Shown here in pieces: positions 1-9,148 of a stretch of 64,000 nucleotides of DNA. The DNA lies in the NCBI RefSeq assembly GCF_018448935.1, contig NZ_RCWC01000004.1:124001-188000 (forward strand). The letters run 5' to 3'. The notes under the pieces were generated by a model, which was not told the DNA's origin, searched no databases, and worked only from the letters and a program-made list of their open reading frames with translations. Numbering within the stretch: the first letter of the stretch is position 1; the number at the start of each line of letters is the position of its first letter. Source of the DNA: Photorhabdus noenieputensis. Lineage in GTDB: Bacteria > Pseudomonadota > Gammaproteobacteria > Enterobacterales > Enterobacteriaceae. The translations under genes and the position numbers were made by a program.

Positions 1-90
1 GTAGTTCAAGAAATTCTCAACAGTTACAGGAGCTTTATCAGCGAAAGTATTAATTACAATATCGCCAAAATTGGTATGGAAAGTCACCAT
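1..90 (-). CDS. ppiB: Peptidyl-prolyl cis-trans isomerase B, N-terminal part only
   Basis: The first 30 codons of a cyclophilin run off the left edge of the window. The visible N-terminus ([16 protein letters not shown], then [13 protein letters not shown]) is almost the same as enterobacterial PpiB, the cytoplasmic cyclophilin that speeds proline isomerisation during folding. It is transcribed away from cysS, as in Escherichia coli, so the two share the upstream region at 91-356. The active-site residues lie outside the window. I infer the identity from the N-terminus only, but the match and the gene order agree. Confidence 0.9.
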   Translation of the reverse strand, partial: MVTFHTNFGDIVINTFADKAPVTVENFLNY

Positions 91-356
91 AATTGAAATC
101 CTAATAATAGTTTTGATTAACCCGGTTCGGGCATTTGGACCAGGCGGCTTTTATATCACATCTACCATAATGAGTCAGTACATATTAATTTCAGTGAGCT
201 ATCTTGATCACTAACCTTGCAAAGCGCTTAATATCAGGTTTCAATATCCTATTGGACTATGCCATATCGAGCATTTATTGATGAGATAAGGCATAAATCC
301 AGAATTATCAATTCGTTATTTTTAACACACGTACAGTGAATTTACGGAAAATCTCG

Positions 357-1742
357 ATGCTAAAAATTTTCAATACCCTCAGCCGTCAGAAAGAAGAATT
401 TAAGCCAATCCATCCAGGGAAAGTAGGGATGTACGTGTGTGGTATCACGATTTATGACCTGTGCCATATTGGTCATGGCAGAACTTTTGTTTCCTTTGAT
501 GTGGTTGCTCGTTATCTGCGCTATCTGGGATACGATTTAACTTATGTACGCAATGTGACCGATGTTGATGACAAAATCATCAAACGGGCGACAGAAAACA
601 GCGAGAGTTGTGATGATCTGACCGGTCGTATGTTGGCAGAAATGTACAAAGATTTTGACGCGCTGAATATCTTACGCCCTGATCTGGAACCACGTGCGAC
701 TCGACATATCCCGGAGATTATTGCGCTGACCGAATCGTTGATAAAACGTGGTCACGCCTATGTTGCAGATAATGGCGATGTCATGTTCTCCGTCGAAAGT
801 GATCAGGATTACGGATTGCTTTCCCTCCAAGATCTCAGCCAGTTACAAGCCGGGGCGCGAGTGGAAGTGGCTGATGTTAAACGTAACCCGATGGATTTCG
901 TGTTGTGGAAAATGTCCAAGCCTGGGGAACCAAGTTGGGAATCGCCGTGGGGAGCGGGCCGTCCTGGTTGGCATATTGAATGTTCTGCCATGAACAGTAA
1001 ACAGCTAGGTAATCATTTTGATATTCATGGTGGTGGCGCAGATCTGATGTTTCCCCATCATGAAAACGAAATTGCACAATCTACTTGCGCCCATGATGGC
1101 CCGTATGTGAATTACTGGATGCATTCAGGGATGGTGATGGTAGATAAAGAGAAGATGTCCAAATCGCTGGACAACTTCTTTACTATCCGTGATGTATTGG
1201 CATATTACGATGCAGAAACAGTGCGTTATTTCTTGTTGTCAGGCCATTACCGCAGTCAACTTAACTATACAGAAGATAACCTAAAGCAGGCTCGTACCGC
1301 ACTTGAACGATTTTATACAGCTCTGCGAGGTACAGATGCTTCTGCACAGCCAACCGGTGGTGAAGTATTTGAGGAGCGTTTCATTGAAGCGATGAATGAT
1401 GACTTCAATACACCAGAGGCTTATTCGGTACTGTTTGATATGGCACGTGAAATCAACCGTCTGAAATCAGAAGATATGGACGCAGCGAATGGCTTAGCGG
1501 CTGAATTGCGCAAGTTGGCAGGTATTTTAGGTTTGCTGCAACAACAGCCGGAACAATTCCTGCATCGTGGTGTTCAGGCTGACGATGAAGAGATTGCTAA
1601 AATTGAAGCGTTGATTAAGCAACGTAATGATGCCCGTAAAAATAAAGATTGGCCGTTGGCAGATTCTGCTCGTAATCAGTTAAATGAGATGGGTATTGAA
1701 TTGGAAGACGGGCCGCAAGGAACAAGCTGGCGTCGTAAGTAA
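357..1742 (+). CDS. cysS: Cysteinyl-tRNA synthetase
   Basis: Charges tRNA-Cys with cysteine in the cytoplasm. The protein is 461 residues from the ATG at 357, the usual length in enterobacteria; an in-frame GTG at 336 would add seven residues absent from the family. It has the class I signature (HIGH form, CHIGHGRTF, near residue 34) and KMSKS (near 266). The zinc ligands are a Cys in MYVCGIT, a Cys in WHIECSAM and His/Glu in FPHHENE. It ends with the family C-terminus [10 protein letters not shown]. It is divergent from ppiB as in E. coli. The reading frame is intact and nothing unusual is seen. Confidence 0.97.
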   Translation: MLKIFNTLSRQKEEFKPIHPGKVGMYVCGITIYDLCHIGHGRTFVSFDVVARYLRYLGYDLTYVRNVTDVDDKIIKRATENSESCDDLTGRMLAEMYKDFDALNILRPDLEPRATRHIPEIIALTESLIKRGHAYVADNGDVMFSVESDQDYGLLSLQDLSQLQAGARVEVADVKRNPMDFVLWKMSKPGEPSWESPWGAGRPGWHIECSAMNSKQLGNHFDIHGGGADLMFPHHENEIAQSTCAHDGPYVNYWMHSGMVMVDKEKMSKSLDNFFTIRDVLAYYDAETVRYFLLSGHYRSQLNYTEDNLKQARTALERFYTALRGTDASAQPTGGEVFEERFIEAMNDDFNTPEAYSVLFDMAREINRLKSEDMDAANGLAAELRKLAGILGLLQQQPEQFLHRGVQADDEEIAKIEALIKQRNDARKNKDWPLADSARNQLNEMGIELEDGPQGTSWRRK

Positions 1743-1776
1743 GTTCGATGTATTTTTGGTGTTAATTTATAATTTA

Positions 1777-1796
1777 GGCTCCCTATTGAGGGAGTC
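1777..1796 (+). terminator. Possible cysS terminator hairpin
   Basis: GGCTCCCT and AGGGAGTC form an eight-pair stem around a four-base loop, 35 bases after the cysS stop codon. The following bases (TAATATTGAT) contain only a weak T tract, so termination here may be inefficient or factor-assisted. Confidence 0.45.
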
Positions 1797-2316
1797 TAAT
1801 ATTGATGGTTAATCTCTGCTGTTCCACTTGTTGCTTTATAAGATCTCCTGATTAAGAAATAAGGCAAGTCTGAAAAAATGTTTATGATTTTTTGAATAAA
1901 TTTAAAAAAATTCTCTGGCTTATAAAGTTTCTATTTAAACAGATTGGAATTTTTTAATTTCTCCGGTCTGGATATCTATAAAATTATATTGCTTGTCATT
2001 TCTGCATGGATACACCCAATAATTTATAGTCATAATATTTCAAGCGACTATTTTCTTTAATAATAATTTTAGTAATATCCATTTTGGTAATTAATTGATA
2101 ATAATGAGGTTATTGATAAAGCCTTTTCACTTTTATTGATTAACCTATAATTTGTAAAATTATAATAATGTACCATCTAATTAATAAATGATAAGGCGGT
2201 GGATGTAATTTTTATTGTTTTTGCGCCAGACTGTTATTATTATGAATTGCAATGAGTTATTGACACAATAATTTAATATTTGAATCTACCTGGTATTATT
2301 AATCTAAGGAAAGTAT
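1797..2316. other. AT-rich intergenic region with no gene
   Basis: About 520 bases of AT-rich sequence between cysS and the first tail-fibre gene. I see no credible open frame or RNA gene. The last 40 bases (an AAGGAAAG ribosome-binding site just before 2317) resemble the region upstream of the second tail-fibre gene, so the shared segment starts before the coding sequence. Confidence 0.6.
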
Positions 2317-3162
2317 ATGAGCCAAAAAAATGATTTTAAAGCTTTTTCTATTAGTAATAATGCAAACGTGGTGAGCCAAGAAGGGTATGAAGAAAGCCGG
2401 AGTTTGAATACTGGATTTCCACCTGAAAATATTACCACTCACTTACTCAATAAGGTATTACGTCAATCATCTACAATAGCATCCGTGGTTGCTGATTTTA
2501 TCGCGACACAATCTGGCGATAATGTTTTAGATGATGGTAATATCGCCAAGATCTCTACTCAATTAAGCAGGGCGTTGGAACAAAAAATCACTACAGCAGT
2601 ACCGGATGCTTCGTTAACACAAAAAGGCGCTGTTCAGCTTACTGATGTAATTGGTAATAGTGACTCATTAGCAGTAACGCAAAAGCTTGCTCAGGAAATA
2701 ATAAATTCATTGCGTGAGAATATTAATAGTAGAGTACTTAATACCCGAAAAGTGAATGGGAAGGCGTTGTCGAGTGACATCAGTCTGAATGCCGGGGATG
2801 TAGGAAGTTACGATAAATCTGAGTCTGACTCTCGTTATGGTAATAAAAATACATCCTTAAAAGCGGTAAATGGTTGGTGGAAATGTGGCAATACTGGGAT
2901 GATATTTCAATGGGGAATTTCAGATGTTACTGCGTATGATAATCCTGATAGACATGTTAATTTCCCAATTCCATTCCCAGAAAAGGTTGTTGTAGTTAGT
3001 GAACATGACTATGGAGGTGGTGTTAATAAAGCAGTTTGGCAAATAAATAATATTCAATTGTCAGGTTTCATTGCGTCAAATCTTGGCATGTTAAGCCGAG
3101 GTGTTAAAGAATTGGGGCCGATACCTGGGGCAAGATGTGTCTGGTTTGCTTGGGGGTTTTAA
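2317..3162 (+). CDS. Orphan phage tail-fibre protein, short form
   Basis: A 281-residue protein. Its first 110 or so residues (SQKNDFKAFSISNNANVVSQ, the FPPENITTHLLNKVLRQSS motif and an SLTQKGAVQLTD tail-collar motif) are nearly the same as those of the gene at 3398-5251. The middle has the fibre phrase VNGKALSSDISLNAGDVG, typical of Photorhabdus and Xenorhabdus tail fibres. The last 90 residues, rich in glycine, tryptophan and aromatic residues, look like a receptor-binding tip. AAGGAAAG stands eight bases before the ATG. No other tail, capsid or recombinase gene is nearby. It could serve a phage or an R-type bacteriocin encoded elsewhere. I infer receptor recognition from family only. Confidence 0.8.
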   Translation: MSQKNDFKAFSISNNANVVSQEGYEESRSLNTGFPPENITTHLLNKVLRQSSTIASVVADFIATQSGDNVLDDGNIAKISTQLSRALEQKITTAVPDASLTQKGAVQLTDVIGNSDSLAVTQKLAQEIINSLRENINSRVLNTRKVNGKALSSDISLNAGDVGSYDKSESDSRYGNKNTSLKAVNGWWKCGNTGMIFQWGISDVTAYDNPDRHVNFPIPFPEKVVVVSEHDYGGGVNKAVWQINNIQLSGFIASNLGMLSRGVKELGPIPGARCVWFAWGF

Positions 3163-3294
3163 TATGGAAATGAGTGATAATAGTTCTTTGCATTAATAAT
3201 CGTTAGTAATTAAAATTGGATTTATTTCTTTAAGTCATTTGTTATTAAATGTATTTAATCGGTTATCTTTCCTATATCAGAATGTTTTATAGAT

Positions 3295-3330
3295 AAAAAA
3301 ACAAACCTCGCTATTTTAAACGAGGTTTGT
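3295..3330 (-). terminator. Terminator of the long tail-fibre gene
   Basis: A perfect ten-pair inverted repeat (ACAAACCTCG with CGAGGTTTGT, ten-base loop). Read on the minus strand it is followed by six T residues. It lies 68 bases after the minus-strand tail-fibre stop and between two convergent genes. Confidence 0.85.
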
Positions 3331-3397
3331 TAGCTGATTTTCTGTGTTTCAACGAATTATAATAATGCAGGAGAGCTAAATAGCTCTGATTACATTA

Positions 3398-5251
3398 TTA
3401 TGATTTCTCAATTAGTTGCACACGAATATTAATTACTCTTCCGTCTGGAATATCGCATGGTTCAGCATCATGGTAATAAACGACTTCTCCTGTTGCAGTT
3501 ACACTTTTGACACGCTTATTTTGAGCAAATTCTGGAGCGTCTTTATTTTGACGATGGTAGCATTCGATGGTTATATCGCCGTTGGTTGTGTCTACCGATT
3601 CACGAACCCAAATGAGATTTAACCCGTTACTGTCTGCCGGAATGATAGTACCGCCGTGAATTCCCCAAGCACCATCTTTGGCAAAACCGTTACAACCGCT
3701 GATACGATATTTCCCTGTATCTATACGCTTAACCGTCACTCCCTCAGCTTCGCTGGTTAACTCGTAAGTTCCGTCTGGATGAATATCTACAACTGGGCTG
3801 GATACTCTGAGAATGCCGTTAGCGTCGGAGCGGGCGTTTTTATCTGTCCAAAGTCGGCTAACTTTTGTATTTCCACCTCCATCATTTCCGTGGATAAAGC
3901 TAATACCGGCATAGTCATAATGCGCGACAAATCCTGCCCATATGTCATGCATTCTTGTTATATAGCCGCCTGACCACGCATATCCAATACCACTATCATT
4001 CCCTGAAAATCTGAATGCATGACCACCCTGCGGCAGTGATTTTATCCATGCGGTAAGATCACTTATATTCGCTTGATTAATATACTTTGGCTGGATAAAT
4101 TCAGATCCTTCAGATTTTGCATATGCCCCGATATCCGCCGGCGTCGGTTTATTTTTCGTTGTATAAATATCCGTCCAATCTTCCTCAAAACCATAGTTAT
4201 CACGAGCAGAACGATAAGCAATCCCGCCGTTTCTGTACTGCACTTTCAACTGAAAAGCTGGGCAACTTCCAATACCATTATTGAAATGAGCGATATGCTG
4301 AGAATCTATTCCAGGTCTCAGCAAGTCATATAACCCGGTGTTTGCGTTCCAGGGGACTGGATTACTAACAGTGTATCTTTCTGTTAACCCAAGCTTAAAT
4401 GCCCCAACATCCGCTGCCGTTGGTTTATTTTTTGTTGTATAAATATCCGTCCAATCTTCCTCAAAACCATGATTATCACGGGCAGAGCGATAAGCAATTC
4501 CCCGGTTTTTGTACAGCACTTTCAATTGAAAAGCTGGGCAGCTTCCAACGCCATTATTGAAATGAGCGATATGCGAAGAATCTATTCCAGGATTCAGTAA
4601 ATCATATAACCCGGTGTTTGCGTTCCAGGGGACTGGATTACTAACAGTGTTGTTTCCTGTTAATCCGAGCTTAAATGCACCCACATCTCCGGCATTCAGG
4701 TTGATATCCCCGGTTAACGCTTTCCCATTAATTTTTCTACTATTAGGCACCGCGTTTTTAGCTAAATTGCCGGTTTCGGCTAAGCCGAGATTCTTCACAA
4801 ATGCGTTTTTATCAGGAATGTCTGCGCCATTTTGGTTTTTTGCTAATCTGTTGTTAGCATTATCATTTACATCAGAAACAAGTTTTTGAGTGGCTGCAAG
4901 TGAATTACTGTTGCCTGTTTTATCTGTGAGTTGAACAATTCCTTTCTGAGTTAGTGAAGCATTTGGAATTTCTGTCGCGATCTTTTTTTCTAAGGCTTTA
5001 TTTAACTGAGTAGTGAGTTTGACTATATCCCCATCATCCAGAACATCATCACCATATTGTGTCGCGATAAAATTAGCTATTGTAGACGATATTGCTGAAG
5101 ATTGACGTAATACCTTATTGAGCAAATGAGTGGTAATATTTTCTGGTGGAAATCCAGTCTTTAAAGCTGGGCTTGCTTCATATCCTTCTTGGCTTACTAC
5201 GTTAGCATTATTACTAATAGAAAAAGCTTTAAAATCATTCTTGGGACTCAT
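3398..5251 (-). CDS. Orphan phage tail-fibre protein, long form with internal duplication
   Basis: A 617-residue protein with the same N-terminal attachment region as the short fibre at 2317, including the SLTQKGIVQLTD collar motif. Residues from about 190 hold two near-identical copies of a block of about 93 residues (each running from AFKLGLT through WNANTGLYDLL and AYRSARDN to TTKNKPT), so one module was duplicated in tandem. The C-terminal half differs completely from the short gene and carries the pattern VVDIHPDGTYELTSEAEGV found at enterobacterial fibre tips. GAGGAAAG precedes the ATG. The gene is convergent with its sister. It is probably a host-range determinant of a tailed phage or tailocin, but no other tail gene is in view. 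Confidence 0.82.
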   Translation of the reverse strand: MSPKNDFKAFSISNNANVVSQEGYEASPALKTGFPPENITTHLLNKVLRQSSAISSTIANFIATQYGDDVLDDGDIVKLTTQLNKALEKKIATEIPNASLTQKGIVQLTDKTGNSNSLAATQKLVSDVNDNANNRLAKNQNGADIPDKNAFVKNLGLAETGNLAKNAVPNSRKINGKALTGDINLNAGDVGAFKLGLTGNNTVSNPVPWNANTGLYDLLNPGIDSSHIAHFNNGVGSCPAFQLKVLYKNRGIAYRSARDNHGFEEDWTDIYTTKNKPTAADVGAFKLGLTERYTVSNPVPWNANTGLYDLLRPGIDSQHIAHFNNGIGSCPAFQLKVQYRNGGIAYRSARDNYGFEEDWTDIYTTKNKPTPADIGAYAKSEGSEFIQPKYINQANISDLTAWIKSLPQGGHAFRFSGNDSGIGYAWSGGYITRMHDIWAGFVAHYDYAGISFIHGNDGGGNTKVSRLWTDKNARSDANGILRVSSPVVDIHPDGTYELTSEAEGVTVKRIDTGKYRISGCNGFAKDGAWGIHGGTIIPADSNGLNLIWVRESVDTTNGDITIECYHRQNKDAPEFAQNKRVKSVTATGEVVYYHDAEPCDIPDGRVINIRVQLIEKS

Positions 5252-5608
5252 ATACTTTCCTCAAATTAAATAATACTATTTTATAATTAACATATTGAAT
5301 TATTGTAAAAATAACTCCCGCCAACTCCCGCTGATCATAGTCTAGTTAGGAATGAGAATAATGGAATATTCTTATATCTTATAAGATTAATTATTTTTGT
5401 ATGGTTGGTGGCAATAAATAACTGTAAATTTTGAAACCAGAAACATATCAAAGCTATTTATATTTGATATGTGAAATTTATATTTATATTTCTTCCTGCG
5501 GCGTCTGTCAGACGTACGGTATATTTTTTGTTTTTAGCGATTGACCAAATTGTTCAAAACGGATTGAGTTATATTAAATGATCTACTATTTGACGGGGTT
5601 ATTTAGTA

Positions 5609-5651
5609 ATAGAAAACATATTACATTTGTTCTGAACAATATGTTTTCTAT
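5609..5651. repeat. 14-bp inverted repeat abutting an ERIC element
   Basis: ATAGAAAACATATT (5609-5622) pairs perfectly with AATATGTTTTCTAT (5638-5651) across a 15-base loop. Its right arm touches the start of the ERIC copy. It could be a hairpin at the end of a transcript or a site beside which the ERIC element inserted. Confidence 0.6.
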
Positions 5652-5652
5652 A

Positions 5653-5779
5653 TATACCCGTCATCTTTCAAGTTGTCTCTTTGTTGGCTGCACTCGCTCA
5701 CCCCGGTGACATAGTTACTTATGCTCCCGGGGATTCACTCCTTTGCCGTCGCGATGCATCTTGAAATCTATAAGGTATA
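5653..5779 (-). repeat. ERIC element, copy 1
   Basis: A roughly 127-base imperfect palindrome beginning TATACCCGTCATCTTTC and ending GAAATCTATAAGGTATA, with the ERIC core pattern (CTCCCGGGGATTCA opposite a TCACCCCGGTGAC arm). Four further copies lie at 10285, 45603, 53181 and 58554. This copy differs by several bases from the others (for example AAGTTGTCTC for AAGTTGCCTC). Confidence 0.88.
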
Positions 5780-6034
5780 GAGTAAAGAGACAGCTATTGA
5801 AGGATTATTACTTCATTTTATTAATATTTTAGTGGCTATTTGTTTTAATTACAGTAATTCCAATATCTTCAAATTTATTGATGTGATTATTGATAATGAT
5901 GATGAGTTATCGGGATTATGATCGGTGATAATAATGAGCGGATTCCAGCAGCCATTGCCTCACATTTGAACTGTCTAGATTGGTAGGATAGTACTGATAA
6001 AACCAGCTAATGATACTGCTAATTATGCTCATTT

Positions 6035-6688
6035 CTACTGTACCGGAATAGGCATGATTTTGAGGTCATGTGCGATACTAAATTCTGCTTCGGTTTTTTC
6101 CCGCAGAGCCTCTAATGTGACATTTGGGGCATGTTCTTTCAGGATTAACTGGCCCTGTTCAAAACAGAAGACAGCTAATTCAGTGACAATCATGCTGACT
6201 TTATTGATGGCGGTAAGTGGCAGAGTACACTGTTTGAGGATTTTTGCTGAACCGTCTTTGGTGCAATGTTCCATTGCAATGATGACCTTACGTGCGCCAG
6301 TGACAAGATCCATTGCTCCTCCCATACCAAGGACCATTTTCCCCGGTATCATCCAACTGGCTAGATTAGCGTGTTGATCAACTTGCAGACCTCCCAGAAT
6401 ACAGGTATTTACGTGACCGCCGCGGATTAGGGCAAAAGAGAGGGCGCTGTCAAATATGGCAGCACCGGGCAAAATGCCACAGGGTTTTCCGCCAGCGTTG
6501 ACCAGATTGGGATGTACTTTTGTAATAGGTCCAAGGCCCAGTATGCCGTTTTCTGACTGGAGAGTAATATGAATGTGATCAGGCAGATAGTTCGGGACTT
6601 GCGTGGGAATGCCGATACCAAGATTAACAACGTCTCCGTCTTGTAGTTCGAGAGCAGCACGATGGGCAATAACTTGTTTGGCATTCAT
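6035..6688 (-). CDS. atoA: Acetoacetate-type CoA-transferase, beta subunit
   Basis: Beta subunit (217 residues) of a class I 3-oxoacid CoA-transferase, which moves CoA from acetyl-CoA or an acyl-CoA to acetoacetate or a short-chain fatty acid in the cytoplasm. The catalytic glutamate lies in SENGILG near residue 46, preceded by the glycine-rich NLGIGIPTQV. The C-terminal half has the AMEHCTKDGSAKIL and PLTA blocks of AtoA/ScoB. It overlaps the atoD stop by one base, so the two are translated together. In E. coli the operon continues with atoE and atoB; here it ends after atoA. Substrate specificity cannot be read from the sequence. Confidence 0.93.
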   Translation of the reverse strand: MNAKQVIAHRAALELQDGDVVNLGIGIPTQVPNYLPDHIHITLQSENGILGLGPITKVHPNLVNAGGKPCGILPGAAIFDSALSFALIRGGHVNTCILGGLQVDQHANLASWMIPGKMVLGMGGAMDLVTGARKVIIAMEHCTKDGSAKILKQCTLPLTAINKVSMIVTELAVFCFEQGQLILKEHAPNVTLEALREKTEAEFSIAHDLKIMPIPVQ

Positions 6689-7350
6689 TATGAGTTTCCT
6701 CCTGGATAAACGATGTAGTCGATCAATGCGCCGGGTGTTATAACGCAGTCCGGTGCGATTTCACCTACTTCAACCAGCTCATCTGGTTCGGCAAGTGTAA
6801 TATCTGCCGCTAGGGCAATTATCGGGTTAAAATTTCGGGCACTGAATTGGTAGGTGAGGTTACCATGATGATCGGCAAGATAGGCTTGAATTAGCGCCAG
6901 ATCAGCACGTAGGGGGAGTTCTAACAAATAGTCTGTTCCATTGACGGTGATTTTTTGTTTCCCCTCTTCTGCCACAGTACCCACTCCGGTTGGGGTTAGG
7001 AATCCGCCCAGACCGGCTCCTCCGCAGCGAATACGTTCGATTAGCGTACCCAGAGGAACCAATTCTACTTCTATTTCTCCAGCAAGCATTTTGCGTCCGG
7101 TTTCCGGATTAGTGCCAATATGTGAGGTGATGACTTTTCTCACTCGGTTATTAACCACAAGAGGGCCAATGCCAACGTCAATCCCGGCGGTATCGTTAAC
7201 AATGATTGTCAAATCTTTGACGCCGGAGTTCAGCAATGCGGTAACCAAGTGAGGAGGTGTACCTACGCCCATAAAACCGCCAGCCATAATGGTCATGCCG
7301 TCATAAAAATGCTCCATAGCTTGTTGTGTGCTAATGAGTTTATTTTTCAT
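6688..7350 (-). CDS. atoD: Acetoacetate-type CoA-transferase, alpha subunit
   Basis: Alpha subunit (220 residues), the CoA-binding partner of AtoA. The N-terminal [13 protein letters not shown] glycine-rich loop, [10 protein letters not shown] and the block [21 protein letters not shown] are characteristic of the AtoD/ScoA family. It is the first gene of the atoDA pair, starting 55 bases after the predicted sigma-54 promoter. The start ATG at 7350 agrees with the family N-terminus. The nearby AtoC-like gene and the promoter type suggest the same control logic as in E. coli, where the operon is activated for growth on acetoacetate or short-chain fatty acids. Confidence 0.93.
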   Translation of the reverse strand: MKNKLISTQQAMEHFYDGMTIMAGGFMGVGTPPHLVTALLNSGVKDLTIIVNDTAGIDVGIGPLVVNNRVRKVITSHIGTNPETGRKMLAGEIEVELVPLGTLIERIRCGGAGLGGFLTPTGVGTVAEEGKQKITVNGTDYLLELPLRADLALIQAYLADHHGNLTYQFSARNFNPIIALAADITLAEPDELVEVGEIAPDCVITPGALIDYIVYPGGNS

Positions 7351-7404
7351 ATTGATTCCCTATATAGGATATATGGATGTATGGATATAGGTGTGTATCA
7401 GTAT

Positions 7405-7420
7405 AGCAATGGGTATGCCA
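7405..7420 (-). promoter_or_regulatory. Sigma-54 promoter of atoDA
   Basis: Read on the minus strand the sequence is TGGCATACCCATTGCT. It has GG and GC at the exact -24/-12 spacing of the consensus TGGCACG-N4-TTGCW, with one mismatch in the -24 hexamer (T for C). It points at atoD, whose start lies 55 bases downstream. E. coli atoDAEB is also sigma-54 dependent. Confidence 0.82.
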
Positions 7421-7529
7421 GCGACGGGATTTAAATGGGAATATTTTATAATTAACTGAAATTTAATTAATTCTAATTTATCTGATTGAGAAAAGTGGGT
7501 GCGGATTTATATGAATAATAAATATGAGG

Positions 7530-7556
7530 TGTGCAAAATCTTGCACAGGTGTGCAC
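7530..7556. promoter_or_regulatory. Palindromic enhancer site, probably bound by the AtoC-like protein
   Basis: TGTGCAA-AATC-TTGCACA is a perfect 7-bp inverted repeat (7530-7547). It is followed at once by another half-site, TGTGCACG. It lies about 110-150 bases upstream of the sigma-54 promoter, the usual position of an activator-binding site. Known E. coli AtoC targets are also TGCA-containing inverted repeats; the assignment here is inference. Confidence 0.65.
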
Positions 7557-7897
7557 GTTTTGTTTCGCTATTTTTTTGCATAATGAGCAAATTATTGCCC
7601 GATAATAAAGTCTTGCCAGTTATTAGCACATAGAAATTGAATTTTATATTATCACTCATGAGATTATCTTTCACTTTATTGGTAAATAAATGAGTTATGA
7701 TTTTTGCAATTATAATGGTAATTGAAAATTCAAAACTAGCCAGAAATATTCAATCGTGTATTAATAGTATTAGAAAATATTAGGTAAAAAAGTGTAAGTT
7801 AAAAGCGTGTAAGTTAGAAATATAGCTTTTTGATGATCTTTTTTGTAAAAAATAGATAACCCTGCATCAATACTCTGTTTTGCCGATGTAGAATTGT

Positions 7898-8923
7898 CTA
7901 TTCCGCCAAATTCAGTGGATTAATACGATATTCTTGAAGTTTATACATCAGCGCCCGGCGACTAATTCCCAGAGTTCGAGCGGTTTGCGACCGATTACCC
8001 TGATTATTTGCTAACGCTGCGCTAATCAGTCTGCGTTCATAGGCTTTAATACTTTCTTTCAGACTGTGGCCGTGTTCCAGTGTATATTGAGGTTCAGAAC
8101 TTAGCGGTGGAGGCGGTTTGAATAACAGATGTGCTGGCAGGTCATCGGGGAAAATAATCCGTCCCGTACTCATGATAACCGCACGCTCAAGGGCATTAGA
8201 GAGTTCGCGAATATTTCCGGGCCAGTGATATTCCGCCAGAATTGACAGTGTACTGGCATCCAATTCGATGATCTCTTTATTATTTTCCGCGCTGAATTTT
8301 TGCAGGAAATGATGGGCCAGCAAAGCAATATCTTCAGGGCGTTCCCGGAGCGGAGGAGGAGAAAGATGAATAACATTAAGGCGGTAAAAGAGATCCCGAC
8401 GAAACTCCCCTTGTTCCACCATAACAGCCAGATCACGGTTGGTTGCTGCGATCAAACGAATATTGGTTTTAATGGTTTGGCTGCCACCAAGACGTTCGAA
8501 CTCCTTTTCTTGCAAAACGCGCAACAGTTTGGCTTGTAGATTAAGGGGCATTTCGCCAACTTCATCAAGTAGCAGGGTACCCTGATTAGCGCGTTCAAAC
8601 AGCCCCTGACGCTGTATCTGTGCGCCAGTAAAAGCCCCTTTTTCATGGCCGAACAATTCGCTTTCGAGTAAAGACTCTGGTAAAGCGCTACAGTTAATTT
8701 TAATGAACGGCCCTTTAGCCCGTGGACTATTATAATGAATGGCTTTAGCGATTAGCTCTTTACCGGTACCACTTTCACCAGTAATTAATACTCTGGCGTG
8801 GCTACGGGCAATTTTCGCGGTATCACAGCACAACGCCATCATTTTGGGGCTGTTAGTCAAGATCCGATCCCAACCGTAGTTGTCGGATGAGGCACGGTGT
8901 CGTTGATTGACTTCCTGCTTCAT
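7898..8923 (-). CDS. AtoC-like sigma-54 activator without a receiver domain
   Basis: A 341-residue sigma-54-dependent transcriptional activator. An AAA+ domain starts near residue 22 (ILTNSPKMM) with Walker A GESGTGKE, the sigma-54 contact loop GAFTGA, Walker B TLLLDEVGEM and the arginine-finger region. It ends with a Fis-type helix-turn-helix (NRSQTARTLGISRRALMYKL) nearly the same as in E. coli AtoC. AtoC is about 460 residues; the missing part is the whole N-terminal phospho-receiver domain. The ATG at 8923 has GGAGG seven bases upstream, so this looks like a real start rather than a broken frame. No atoS sensor kinase is nearby. It probably drives atoDA; how it senses a signal without a receiver is unknown. 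Confidence 0.85.
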   Translation of the reverse strand: MKQEVNQRHRASSDNYGWDRILTNSPKMMALCCDTAKIARSHARVLITGESGTGKELIAKAIHYNSPRAKGPFIKINCSALPESLLESELFGHEKGAFTGAQIQRQGLFERANQGTLLLDEVGEMPLNLQAKLLRVLQEKEFERLGGSQTIKTNIRLIAATNRDLAVMVEQGEFRRDLFYRLNVIHLSPPPLRERPEDIALLAHHFLQKFSAENNKEIIELDASTLSILAEYHWPGNIRELSNALERAVIMSTGRIIFPDDLPAHLLFKPPPPLSSEPQYTLEHGHSLKESIKAYERRLISAALANNQGNRSQTARTLGISRRALMYKLQEYRINPLNLAE

Positions 8924-9148
8924 CAATTAGCCTCCGAGAAACCTCGCTGTTCAGAATAGGGGGAAAGGCGCGGTAATTGGGAGTATAGAAAGCGTTGCCG
9001 AATGGGAGCAAGGGGGAAAATGGGTAAGTGTGAGGGGCTTCTAATGGGTTTGGTTCACTTTAGCCTTATAGGTGTATGGCGTAGGGATGAGTTGTTAATA
9101 CCGGAGAGGCACGACATTGTATTCAATGCTGTGCCTTGAATCTATTTG

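Larger units (their letters stand above)
5252..6034. other. Intergenic region with an ERIC element and a long inverted repeat
   Basis: About 780 bases without a credible gene. The left part is AT-rich leader of the long tail-fibre gene. The middle holds the inverted repeat at 5609-5651 and the ERIC copy at 5653-5779. Nothing is recognisable between 5780 and the atoA stop codon; no atoE or atoB homologue follows atoA. Confidence 0.6.
7351..7897. other. atoDA control region
   Basis: A 547-base gap between atoD and the upstream activator gene, both on the minus strand. It holds the sigma-54 promoter (7405-7420) and the palindromic activator site (7530-7556). The part from 7560 to 7897 is AT-rich with no gene that I can support. 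Confidence 0.7.
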
